DNA of 8,293 nucleotides from Synergistaceae bacterium (GCA_017455085.1 JAFTBT010000027.1:1-8293), one strand, 5' to 3'. Counted from the stretch's first letter, positions 1 to 6,230 are shown. Translations and numbers: made by a program. The notes: a model not told the origin generated them from the sequence alone.

Positions 1-1
1 T

Positions 2-616
2 AAGTGCGGAACTTTGCACACACTTTCGCCTGATTCTAACAAAGATCTTTACAGCAAAAATATTCACAACTGCACAAAACAGCCTGACTACCCGCCAAGA
101 TATACGCTAAAATCTATATACAGATTTTTTGACGGCAAAACCGGCGCAACAGCCTTCTACAAGCTGCACCTAGCGCAACGAAAAGTTTTTCAGACAGCTT
201 GCAGAGTCATGAACAGAGGCCTATACGCTCAGGCACTGGACTTTTTCGCGATAATCCCCAACTTTGACGGAGTCAAGGCAAAAGCTCGTGAATGCAGGGA
301 AGCCGTCTACAGCAAAGTCTTTGACTCCACAATAAAACATGTTGAGCAGGAAGCCCAAAAATTCAGAAACATAACACCTGCAAATCTGGATCATGTTACT
401 GCGGCTATGATGCTGGAACTCTCAGAACAGAAACTACCATCAGGAGCGGAATATATCCATGAGATCAAGGCCGTTGCTGCCAAAAAACATAAAGATTTCA
501 TGAAGATATACAAGCCCCCAAAACGCAAAGGAGATTTTGCCGTGATACTAGGTGCATTGCTGCAAGGGCTGGTTATGTGGATAATCTTCAAGATACTGGA
601 GGCGTTATTATCGTGA
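2..616 (+). CDS. Membrane protein of unknown function, TPR-like, 5' end missing
   Basis: I do not recognise a named family. The frame is open from base 2 with no stop, and its first residues read K-C-G-T, the typical end of a zinc ribbon (CxxCG), so the gene probably starts to the left with a zinc-binding domain. The first possible start, TTG at 14, has no convincing ribosome site. The middle contains a helical repeat-like stretch (about nt 200-320; AQALDFFAIIPNFDG followed by KAKARECREAVY). This resembles the TPR-like units of zinc-ribbon membrane proteins, where short helices carry D/N-F/Y-x-x-x-K-x-K turns. A basic segment (KPPKRKG) precedes one hydrophobic C-terminal helix (about nt 535-610), so the protein is probably tail-anchored with its bulk in the cytoplasm. 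It overlaps cbiC by 4 bases (GTGA), suggesting translational coupling. The link to cobalamin synthesis is inferred from position only. Confidence 0.75.
   Translation, partial: KCGTLHTLSPDSNKDLYSKNIHNCTKQPDYPPRYTLKSIYRFFDGKTGATAFYKLHLAQRKVFQTACRVMNRGLYAQALDFFAIIPNFDGVKAKARECREAVYSKVFDSTIKHVEQEAQKFRNITPANLDHVTAAMMLELSEQKLPSGAEYIHEIKAVAAKKHKDFMKIYKPPKRKGDFAVILGALLQGLVMWIIFKILEALLS
598..602 (+). promoter_or_regulatory. Ribosome binding site fixing the cbiC start
   Basis: GGAGG lies 10 bases before the GTG at 613. It supports GTG 613 over the in-frame ATG at 577, which has no such site and would add 12 residues not expected in the family. The site lies inside the coding region of the upstream gene. 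Confidence 0.7.
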
Positions 617-1224
617 TCACTGAACCCAAAGCCATCGAACAGGAAAGTATGCGCATAATTCAGGAAGCTATAGACTCTTCCGGAGGGTATTCCGGCTCTC
701 CTGAGAATCTCCCCGTCATCAAGAGAGTCATCCACGCAACAGCAGACTTCGATTTTCTGCACACCCTGTATTTTTCTGACGGAGCAGTCTCACAGGCACG
801 TCAAGCCCTCGCAAACCACACACCCATCATCACGGATACCAATATGCTCATGTCCGGGATCAGCAAGCGTTACGGCGTGAAAATACTCTGCCGGATCTCT
901 GACCCTGAAACCCACTCACAAGCCCAAGCCCGAAATACTACCCGTGCTGTCGTCAACATTGAGCGTGCTGTTCATGAATACCCAAGCGCAATTTTCGCCA
1001 TAGGCAACGCTCCTACAGGGTTAATCCGGCTGTGTGAACTCATAAGTGAAGGCAAAGCAAATCCCGCCCTCGTCGTCGGTGTACCTGTTGGGTTTGTGAA
1101 CGTCATCGAGGCCAAGAACATGCTCACAGACCTCGCAGACACCCCCAGAATCATCGCTCACGGAAACAAAGGCGGGACTACTGTAGCTTGTGCAGTCATC
1201 AACGCAATACTTTACGGGCTGTGA
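613..1224 (+). CDS. cbiC: Cobalt-precorrin-8 methylmutase
   Basis: CbiC/CobH moves the C11 methyl group of (cobalt-)precorrin-8 to C12, giving (cobalt) hydrogenobyrinate/cobyrinate, late in corrin-ring synthesis in the cytoplasm. The 203-residue product has the family's usual length. Visible signatures are the N-terminal P-K-A-I-E motif (5-9), the RVIHATADFDF segment containing the catalytic histidine (His41 here), the substrate-binding TDTNM segment, the ISDPE segment, and near the C-terminus AIGNAPT, VGVPVGFV and GNKGGT. The start is GTG at 613, overlapping the previous gene's stop as GTGA and preceded by GGAGG. The other cbi genes of this window are on the same strand but separated by a phosphatase gene on the opposite strand. 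That makes the cobalamin locus split and not one simple operon. Confidence 0.95.
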   Translation: MITEPKAIEQESMRIIQEAIDSSGGYSGSPENLPVIKRVIHATADFDFLHTLYFSDGAVSQARQALANHTPIITDTNMLMSGISKRYGVKILCRISDPETHSQAQARNTTRAVVNIERAVHEYPSAIFAIGNAPTGLIRLCELISEGKANPALVVGVPVGFVNVIEAKNMLTDLADTPRIIAHGNKGGTTVACAVINAILYGL

Positions 1225-1225
1225 C

Positions 1226-2044
1226 TCAGTTGTTCACCTTCCAGATTCTCAGCGCGTCAAGTTTTGCCTTGTGCTGTTCTGCCGGAGACATCCTGCCGTA
1301 ATTCTCTGCAAATGCTCCAAGCCACGAGCCGTATACAGGATTCGGAAACACTATATACTTTTGGCCGAAGAGTTCACGGTTCTTGTCAGCTATTGCGTTG
1401 CGTTCCGTCATGTTCCTGCCGTAAATCCCAATCGGAAAATCATGCGCGCTGTCTCCAAGATACACAATCACGCTGTAATCCTCCTCGATCTTGCTGAATC
1501 TGGCTTCCTTCTGTCTGCTGCTTGAGGTCAATACTGTGTGGCGTTCGTCAACCTGCGGAAAGTTCAACGCCTTCATGTTGCGCATAGTGTCAGCTTTTGC
1601 GCTTTCCGGCCTGTTCGTTACGTAGAATATGCTCACTCCCAGTGCGTCAACTGCATTCAGGAACTCTTCAGCTCCGGGCATTGCTAAGGCTTCTGCTGCC
1701 TTCCACCATTCCGGCAAGAGTCTGCCAGATGAAGCGTCTGTGTCAAATACCGAAGCATCTACAGCTAAGTTGTCTATCACTGTTTCGTCGCAGTCCAGAA
1801 TTACCGCTAAAGGTTTGTCCCCGCTCTTGGCGGACTCTGCGGCTGCCCTGACACGTTCAAGTGCGCTGTTATAGGCCTGATAGCACAAAGCCCTGTACTC
1901 CGCTGAAGTCTGCACCCAGAGAAGTGCATCGATATTTTCGTTGTTGATGTCCCTCTGCGTGATGGGAAGAGCTTCCGGAAAATAATTCACTGCCAGCAGA
2001 GCAAGACACGCCCCAGCAGCAAAGCCGGTAATGTATTTCTTCAT
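1226..2044 (-). CDS. HAD-family class IIIB acid phosphatase, e(P4)-like
   Basis: This family comprises secreted or membrane-anchored, metal-dependent acid phosphatases/5'-nucleotidases that release phosphate from nucleotides and other monoesters outside the cytoplasm. All four HAD motifs are visible in the 272 residues: motif I D84-C-D86-E-T, followed by V-I-D-N as in e(P4); motif II T143 in YVTNRPES; motif III K179; motif IV G197-D198-S-A-H-D202-F. Residues 1-22 form a hydrophobic leader (MKK, then GFAAGACLALLAV). Cys13 is not in a good lipobox, so this is probably an uncleaved anchor or signal-peptidase-I leader, unlike classical lipoprotein e(P4). AGGAGG lies 5 bases before the ATG. Its stop is one base from the cbiC stop, with the genes converging; upstream it is divergent from cbiD. 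The exact substrate cannot be read from the sequence. Confidence 0.9.
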   Translation of the reverse strand: MKKYITGFAAGACLALLAVNYFPEALPITQRDINNENIDALLWVQTSAEYRALCYQAYNSALERVRAAAESAKSGDKPLAVILDCDETVIDNLAVDASVFDTDASSGRLLPEWWKAAEALAMPGAEEFLNAVDALGVSIFYVTNRPESAKADTMRNMKALNFPQVDERHTVLTSSSRQKEARFSKIEEDYSVIVYLGDSAHDFPIGIYGRNMTERNAIADKNRELFGQKYIVFPNPVYGSWLGAFAENYGRMSPAEQHKAKLDALRIWKVNN

Positions 2045-2053
2045 AGCAGCCTC

Positions 2054-2081
2054 CTGAAAATATGGATCGCTGAATTATAAT
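2054..2081 (+). promoter_or_regulatory. Promoter of cbiD, probably giving a leaderless mRNA
   Basis: CTGAAA (2054-2059, 4 of 6 matches to TTGACA), a 16-base spacer and a perfect TATAAT (2076-2081). Normal spacing puts transcription start at 2088, which is the A of the cbiD ATG. No ribosome binding site precedes that ATG. The 6-base -10 element is certain as sequence; leaderless initiation is inferred. Confidence 0.6.
2074..2079 (-). promoter_or_regulatory. -10 element of the phosphatase gene, overlapping that of cbiD
   Basis: The minus strand reads TATAAT here, because bases 2074-2081 (ATTATAAT) form a perfect palindrome. Start of transcription would be near 2067, giving a leader of about 22 bases that contains the AGGAGG of the phosphatase gene. 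No good -35 is visible on this strand. Confidence 0.5.
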
Positions 2082-2087
2082 GCGTTC

Positions 2088-3134
2088 ATGAACAATCTTC
2101 GTACAGGCATAACTACAGGAACATGCGCCGCCGGAGCTGCTAAAGCCTCTGCCCTGAACTTGGCCGGACATGAACCCAAATGCGTAACTGTCCGGAATCT
2201 TGAGGGACGTGAATTTGTGCTTGAGGTTTTCCGTGAAGGGGAGTATTTCGGAGTCCGCAAGTATTCAGGCGACGACAGAGCAGACATCACAGACGGAGTC
2301 AGTGTACTTGCGCGGGTTGAGGTGCTTGGCGGTGAAGGAGGTATCACGTTCTGCGCAGGAGAGGGAGTCGGTACGGTAACTCTTCCCGGCCTGAAGGTAG
2401 GAGTCGGTGAACCGGCAATAAACCCCGTACCCAGAGAGATGATTGCGCGGGCTGTGCGTGAAGTTTTCCCGAAAGAGTCCCTGCGAATCACCGTAGCTAT
2501 TCCCGGAGGCGTTGAGCTTGCACGCAAAACCTTCAACCCCAGACTCGGAATCGTGGGAGGACTCTCAATTCTCGGCACTACAGGAATCGTGAAACCCATG
2601 AATGAACAGGCACTATTAGACTCTCTGACGCTTGAGGCCTCTATGATTCGGGCAATGGGATTCTGTGAGATATATATCACTTTCGCGGCGACAGGTGAGA
2701 GCTTCACACGCAGATTGTTTCGCGTTCAGGGAAGGAATGTGATTCAGGCAGGCAACTATGTCGGGCATGTTCTGGATGAATGCGCAAGGCTGGGATTCAC
2801 TCACGCAGTAGTATGCGGCCATCCCGGAAAGCTCCTGAAGGTCAGTGCAGGCAGCTTCAACACACACAGTAAATTTTCCGGCGGAGGGCTTGAGGCGTTG
2901 TGTACACAGCTCGCGATTCTGGGTGCAGGCCGTGAACTCGTTGGCAGAATCTATCACTCAAACACTACACGTGAGGCAATCGAGATAGTTCGGCGTGAGG
3001 GGTATAGTTCGGTGTGGAATGTGCTTGCAGGAATCACAGCAGGCAAATGCGAAGAGCGGACAGGAGGCAGCGTGAAAGTGAGAGCAGTATTCTTTGACGG
3101 AGAAGGGCAGATTTTGGGGAGTGATTGTGTATGA
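2088..3134 (+). CDS. cbiD: Cobalt-precorrin-5B C1-methyltransferase
   Basis: CbiD uses S-adenosylmethionine to methylate C1 of cobalt-precorrin-5B, the step of the anaerobic (early cobalt insertion) pathway that gives cobalt-precorrin-6A. The 348-residue length is normal. Signatures are the N-terminal RTGITTGTCAAGAAKAS block (5-21), the central GEGVG, GLKVGVGEPAINPVPR and GGLSILGTTGIVKPM segments, and the C-terminal GHPGKLLKVSAGSFNTHSK region. ATG 2088 places the conserved RTG motif at residue 5 as in the family. It has no visible Shine-Dalgarno sequence and lies exactly where transcription should begin. The stop overlaps the next start (ATGA), so cbiD and cbiET are translationally coupled. 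Presence of CbiD marks the anaerobic route of B12 synthesis. Confidence 0.95.
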   Translation: MNNLRTGITTGTCAAGAAKASALNLAGHEPKCVTVRNLEGREFVLEVFREGEYFGVRKYSGDDRADITDGVSVLARVEVLGGEGGITFCAGEGVGTVTLPGLKVGVGEPAINPVPREMIARAVREVFPKESLRITVAIPGGVELARKTFNPRLGIVGGLSILGTTGIVKPMNEQALLDSLTLEASMIRAMGFCEIYITFAATGESFTRRLFRVQGRNVIQAGNYVGHVLDECARLGFTHAVVCGHPGKLLKVSAGSFNTHSKFSGGGLEALCTQLAILGAGRELVGRIYHSNTTREAIEIVRREGYSSVWNVLAGITAGKCEERTGGSVKVRAVFFDGEGQILGSDCV

Positions 3135-4399
3135 CGGAGCTGATCATAGCCGGAGCAGGTACGGGGAATTTCGCGCACATGACTCCGGAAGTCAGGGAGG
3201 CGATTTTGCGGGCGGATGTAGTTTGCGGTTCGGGAAGGTTCAGGAAGCTCGTACCCCCTTCACAGAAATTCATACCCCTAACGAGTTTTGCGGAGACGTT
3301 CACGAAACTAGAGCATGAGTCCGGCCAAGTAGTTATTCTCGTGTCCGGAGATCCGGGAGTGTACAGCCTGCTGCCCATCGTCAGGAAAAGATTCCCCAGC
3401 ACAAAAATCACTGTCCTTCCGGGTATAAGCTCGCTGCAAGTCCTGTGTGCATATGCCGGAGAGTCATGGAGTGATGCTGTGATTCTGTCGGGTCATGGCC
3501 GGAGTCTGAGTGTGGGGCGATTCCTGAATGTGGTTGAACGCAACAGGCTGGTGATTCTGTTCTGCGACGGGGTCAACTCTCCGCAACGGGCTTGCGAAAA
3601 ACTTGCTGGCCTTTCCGTAGTGAGTGCAGTTATCGGCGAAAATCTCGGCACTACATCAAGAATCAGTGTAGCTATCGGCGAAAATCTCGGCTCTGAGTCT
3701 CAGCGCATACTCTCAGGCACTCCTCAAGACTTCGTGACTCATGAGTCCCCAGAGTTATCGCTAATGCTCGTGAAGAATCACAGGCCATTTTCACCCGAAA
3801 ATCTTCACCCCAGAGACAGGGAATTTCTGCGGGCTGAAGGTGTCGTGATGACGAACGAGTCAGTGCGTGCGGTGATACTTGCTCGGCTGAACTTGCGGAG
3901 TGATTCCGTGTTGTGGGACATCGGCGCAGGGACGGGGAGCATCAGCGTGTGTGCGGGGCTGGAGTTTCCGGAGAGCGAGATTCATGCTGTGGAGTGCAAG
4001 CCTGAGGCTGTGAGGGTTATTGCTCAGAATGCGGGGAGATTCCACCTGCACAACATAGCGATTCACGAGGCGAGGGCTCTTGACGTGATGGAGACTCTCC
4101 CGAAGCCTACACACGTGTTCATCGGCGGAAGTAACGGGGAGTTAGCGGGGATACTTGCGCGTGTCGGGAAAATGGGTGAGGGTGTTAGGGTAGTGGTGGC
4201 TTGCGTGACACTGGAGACGTTCGGGATGGCGTATACTCTCATGAAGACTTGGCCGGAGTTTGAGGCTGTACAGGTATCTATCACTGAGTCAAAGCCCCTC
4301 ACAGATTCATCTACCCTCATGAAGCCGAAATGTCCCATTATGCTTCTCTCCGCAATGAGTGAACAAAATTTTAGTCCTCCCGAAAAATTTACACCCTGA
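3131..4399 (+). CDS. cbiET: Fused precorrin-7 C5-methyltransferase and C15-methylating decarboxylase (CbiE-CbiT)
   Basis: The bifunctional enzyme methylates (cobalt-)precorrin-7 at C5 (CbiE) and then methylates C15 while removing the C12 acetate carboxyl (CbiT), giving (cobalt-)precorrin-8, the CbiC substrate. The start is ATG 3131, overlapping the cbiD stop by 4 bases with GGAG 9 bases upstream; TTG 3125 is less likely. The CbiE domain covers about residues 1-205: GAGTGN (8-13), SGDPG (72-76), then PGISSLQ and SGHGRS. The CbiT domain covers about 220-422: REFLRAEGVVMT-type entry segment, SAM motif I DIGAGTGS (263-270), then FIGGSNGEL. Residues 165-178 and 179-192 are a tandem in-frame duplication of the IGENLG segment that CbiE normally carries once. 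The fused form is the same architecture as CobL. The last bases carry the promoter of the next gene. Confidence 0.95.
   Translation: MTELIIAGAGTGNFAHMTPEVREAILRADVVCGSGRFRKLVPPSQKFIPLTSFAETFTKLEHESGQVVILVSGDPGVYSLLPIVRKRFPSTKITVLPGISSLQVLCAYAGESWSDAVILSGHGRSLSVGRFLNVVERNRLVILFCDGVNSPQRACEKLAGLSVVSAVIGENLGTTSRISVAIGENLGSESQRILSGTPQDFVTHESPELSLMLVKNHRPFSPENLHPRDREFLRAEGVVMTNESVRAVILARLNLRSDSVLWDIGAGTGSISVCAGLEFPESEIHAVECKPEAVRVIAQNAGRFHLHNIAIHEARALDVMETLPKPTHVFIGGSNGELAGILARVGKMGEGVRVVVACVTLETFGMAYTLMKTWPEFEAVQVSITESKPLTDSSTLMKPKCPIMLLSAMSEQNFSPPEKFTP
3623..3706 (+). repeat. 42-base tandem duplication inside cbiET
   Basis: Two adjacent 42-base units (3623-3664 and 3665-3706). The first 27 bases match at 25 positions, including 19 identical bases in a row (from 3631 and 3673); the rest has diverged. 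The unit is 14 codons, so the reading frame is kept. Confidence 0.85.
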
Positions 4400-4415
4400 A
4401 AATTTACGCTATAAT
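4388..4415 (+). promoter_or_regulatory. Promoter of the solute-binding protein gene
   Basis: TTTACA (4388-4393, 5 of 6 matches), a 16-base spacer and a perfect TATAAT (4410-4415). Transcription should start near 4422. The -35 lies inside the last codons of cbiET. The 10-base word GAAAATTTAC occurs here as an imperfect direct repeat with a 15-base period (ending 4392 and 4407) and could be an operator. Confidence 0.75.
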
Positions 4416-4464
4416 ATGCCCCATTCAGCAACACACTATATTTTTATGACGGAGGTATATTCTC

Positions 4465-5265
4465 ATGAAGAAACTTTTTTTTACTCTTATGCTCTTAGTG
4501 TTCACAGCGGGTACATGCTTCGCGGACGGCCTGAACATCTCCAAGCCCGCAGACTTCGTGAACTACAAGGTCGGGACTCAGAGGGGGACTATCGCTGAAG
4601 GTCTGGCCAAGAATATGCTCGGCGACAAGGCAAAAGCTCAGCTCACCACGTACGAGAAGGCTACTGATGTGGTGCAGGCTCTGAAGGTCGGGAAGATACA
4701 GTGCGCGATCATGGACGAGGCTCCTGCGAACCAGTTCGTGAAGAATGATCCGGAGACCCTGAAGATTCTTCCGGAGGCGTTGACGGTTGAGCAGTACGCT
4801 ATAGGCTTCAAGCAGGGCAACAAGGAATTACTCGACGCGGTGAATAAGGCACTTGCGGAGATAAAGGCTGACGGATCACTCGAGAAAATCATGCTGAAGT
4901 ACAAGGAAGACCCCACAGCGGCAAAGCCAGAAGATATTGACCTGCACAAGGGAGCGGAAGGCGGAAAGCTGTATGTAGGGACGGAGTCGGGATTTCCTCC
5001 GTATGATATTAAGGTCGGGGATGGGTATACGGGCATAGATATAGAGATGTGTGCATTGATTGCTGGGAAGCTGAACAAAGAGCTGGTTATCATTGCGTAC
5101 CCGTTTGACTCGCTGTTTATGGCGGTGAACTCCGGAAAAGTTGATATGATTTGTGCGGGGATTACTGTGAACGAGGAGCGGAAGATGTTCACGGATTTTT
5201 CTGAGCCGTACGAGGACGCGAAGCAAGTGGGGTTAGTGTTGACGAAGGACTATGCAGGCGAGTAG
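4465..5265 (+). CDS. Periplasmic amino-acid-type solute-binding protein with permuted domain order
   Basis: Type 2 solute-binding proteins capture a ligand, usually a polar amino acid, for an ABC importer. Residues 1-20 are a signal peptide (cleavage after C-F-A, then D21); there is no lipobox. Residues 23-147 match what is normally the second half of such proteins: KVGTQRGT (35-42), GKIQCAIMDEAPA (76-88), YAIGFKQGNKELLDAVNKAL, and a terminal DGSLEKIMLKY helix. A Lys/Pro/Asp-containing linker (about 148-166) follows. Residues 167-266 then match the normal first half: VGTESGFPPY (171-180), GYTGIDIEM (187-195), GITVNEERK (232-240) and DFSEPY (244-249), ending in the hinge strand LVLTKDY. The usual ligand contacts are kept: Arg239 for the carboxylate, Asp84 for the amino group, and Gly41-Thr42. 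GGAGG lies 9 bases before ATG. Own promoter and terminator suggest a single-gene unit; no permease genes are nearby. Confidence 0.9.
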   Translation: MKKLFFTLMLLVFTAGTCFADGLNISKPADFVNYKVGTQRGTIAEGLAKNMLGDKAKAQLTTYEKATDVVQALKVGKIQCAIMDEAPANQFVKNDPETLKILPEALTVEQYAIGFKQGNKELLDAVNKALAEIKADGSLEKIMLKYKEDPTAAKPEDIDLHKGAEGGKLYVGTESGFPPYDIKVGDGYTGIDIEMCALIAGKLNKELVIIAYPFDSLFMAVNSGKVDMICAGITVNEERKMFTDFSEPYEDAKQVGLVLTKDYAGE

Positions 5266-5286
5266 CAGACAGGAATAGCGATAACG

Positions 5287-5318
5287 AATCCTCCCGTGAG
5301 AGTGCGGGGGGATTTTTT
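5287..5318 (+). terminator. Intrinsic terminator of the solute-binding protein gene
   Basis: A 10-base-pair stem (5287-5296 with 5305-5314, one T-G wobble) with an 8-base loop TGAGAGTG and a run of six T (5313-5318). It starts 21 bases after the stop codon. Confidence 0.9.
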
Positions 5319-5390
5319 GTGTGTGTATGTGTGTGTGAAAAATTGACTGTGAAAAATTTATGAAAATGTAAAACAAAAGATAGGACTTTG

Positions 5391-5399
5391 TGCTATAAT
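5391..5399 (+). promoter_or_regulatory. Extended -10 promoter of the pilin gene
   Basis: TGC followed directly by TATAAT (5394-5399) is a perfect extended -10 element, which can work without a good -35; none is visible. Transcription would start near 5406, giving an mRNA leader of about 184 bases. Confidence 0.65.
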
Positions 5400-5526
5400 T
5401 CAGTTTGTCATCCAAATACGCACACGACATGTTATCGTATCATCCTATCTGTGAGTATTATATCACAAGGCAGCGATGACGTGAATTAGTTGTGTGCAAA
5501 ATTTTTGTAACAATTAGCGTTTTTGG

Positions 5527-5548
5527 TGCGCAGTAACCAGTCTGTGCA
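5527..5548 (+). other. Hairpin in the pilin mRNA leader
   Basis: TGCGCAG (5527-5533) pairs with CTGTGCA (5542-5548), 7 base pairs with one G-T wobble, around an 8-base loop. It ends 25 bases before the strong AAGGAGG (5574-5580), so it could affect mRNA stability or translation. No known regulatory RNA family is recognised. Confidence 0.4.
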
Positions 5549-5589
5549 AGGCAGCAACAAGGGAAAAAATTTTAAGGAGGCACACAATT

Positions 5590-6144
5590 ATGAGGAAGTT
5601 TCGCAAGGGATTCACGTTAGTTGAGCTGTTGATAGTCATCACGATTCTGGGAACGTTGGCGGCGGCAATGTCGAGTTCAACCGGAAATGCTACAGCTAGG
5701 GCAAAAGCAGCATCAATCGTAGCGAATGTAGAGGCCTGCAAGACAGCGGCAGCTATTTTCTACAATGACCACTGGGATGATGCAAAAGTTAATGTTAAGG
5801 CTACAGCTGAGGGCACGGCAACAGCAACAAATATGTCTGAAACAACAGCAGCAGCATTTTTAGGAAACTTTGAGGATGGTTATGATTATGTCCCTAACTG
5901 GTCAGATTTCTCTGCAGCAGGCAAAAATATAGTCTTTTCAGTTGACACTACGAAATACGGAGATGAAGGCAAAAAAGGACAGGGCCGCGATAACTGGGCA
6001 ATAAAAGTAGATTTTACGAACGATGCAGAGGCCGCTAATGTTCAAGAAGCACTCGCAAAACTGAAGGGATATTCTGCTGTGGTAGCAAATAAAACCGTAT
6101 TCTACGTAAATCTGACTACAGGCAAAGTCACAGTAGACGAATGA
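5590..6144 (+). CDS. Type IV pilin-like / pseudopilin protein with prepilin leader
   Basis: The product is a subunit of a type IV pilus or type II secretion pseudopilus, assembled from the inner membrane after cleavage by prepilin peptidase. The N-terminus is a textbook class III signal: basic leader MRKFRKG (1-7), then FTLVELLIVITILGTLAAAM. Cleavage falls after Gly7, and the required Glu5 of the mature protein is Glu12. A long helix follows, then a Thr/Ala-rich stretch (about 72-95) and an Asp/Lys-rich globular C-terminal part. There is only one cysteine, so the C-terminal disulfide loop of type IVa major pilins is absent. A strong AAGGAGG lies 9 bases before ATG. Own promoter, long leader and terminator make this a single-gene unit, more typical of a well-expressed pilin than of a minor pseudopilin within a secretion operon. 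Whether it is a major pilin cannot be decided here. Confidence 0.9.
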   Translation: MRKFRKGFTLVELLIVITILGTLAAAMSSSTGNATARAKAASIVANVEACKTAAAIFYNDHWDDAKVNVKATAEGTATATNMSETTAAAFLGNFEDGYDYVPNWSDFSAAGKNIVFSVDTTKYGDEGKKGQGRDNWAIKVDFTNDAEAANVQEALAKLKGYSAVVANKTVFYVNLTTGKVTVDE

Positions 6145-6180
6145 TTTAGCTTATAACCTACAACCAACCAACACACTTTT

Positions 6181-6209
6181 TTCCGGGCCTGACAAAACCG
6201 GAACTTTTT
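6181..6209 (+). terminator. Intrinsic terminator of the pilin gene
   Basis: TTCCGG (6181-6186) pairs with CCGGAA (6198-6203) around an 11-base loop, followed by C and five T. On the minus strand the hairpin is followed by A residues, so it should serve the pilin gene only. No terminator was found for the minus-strand gene ending at 6231. Confidence 0.65.
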
Positions 6210-6230
6210 CACCCTTCCTCCCTCACTCCC

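Larger units (their letters stand above)
5266..5589 (+). other. Non-coding stretch between the binding protein and pilin genes
   Basis: 324 bases without a credible gene. In order it holds the terminator of the binding protein gene, a TG-dinucleotide run (5318-5337), the 11-base word TGTGAAAAATT repeated at 5334 and 5348, an extended -10 promoter (5391-5399), and then a leader of about 184 bases to the pilin ATG. A second, weaker -10 candidate (TATTAT, 5456-5461) lies inside that leader. No riboswitch family was recognised. Confidence 0.7.

Noticed and set aside
577..612. Longer cbiC start at ATG 577
   Set aside because: No ribosome site, adds residues not typical for CbiC, and GTG 613 has GGAGG plus the standard 4-base overlap.
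391..762. Minus-strand open frame spanning the overlap of the first gene and cbiC
   Set aside because: Both opposing genes are supported by family features or coupling; no domain visible in this frame.
2075..2707. 210-residue open frame on the minus strand
   Set aside because: Antisense to cbiD, rich in Ser/Pro/Thr as expected of a shadow frame, with no recognisable motifs.
4475..4482. Run of eight T in the signal peptide codons of the binding protein as a second slippage switch
   Set aside because: The frame is intact across it and T8 in a Leu-Phe-Phe signal peptide is unremarkable.
4638..5192. 184-residue open frame on the minus strand
   Set aside because: Fully antisense to the clearly coding binding-protein gene; Ser/Phe/Ala-rich shadow composition.
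5318..5337. TG-dinucleotide run as a CRISPR or regulatory repeat
   Set aside because: A simple-sequence tract directly after a terminator; no spacer structure and no nearby cas genes.
5343..5348. TTGACT as a -35 element
   Set aside because: It lies too far from the TATAAT at 5394 and has no good -10 at normal distance.
5400..5589. c-di-GMP or cobalamin riboswitch in the pilin leader or before the cbi genes
   Set aside because: No GEMM or B12-box core sequence could be found by eye.
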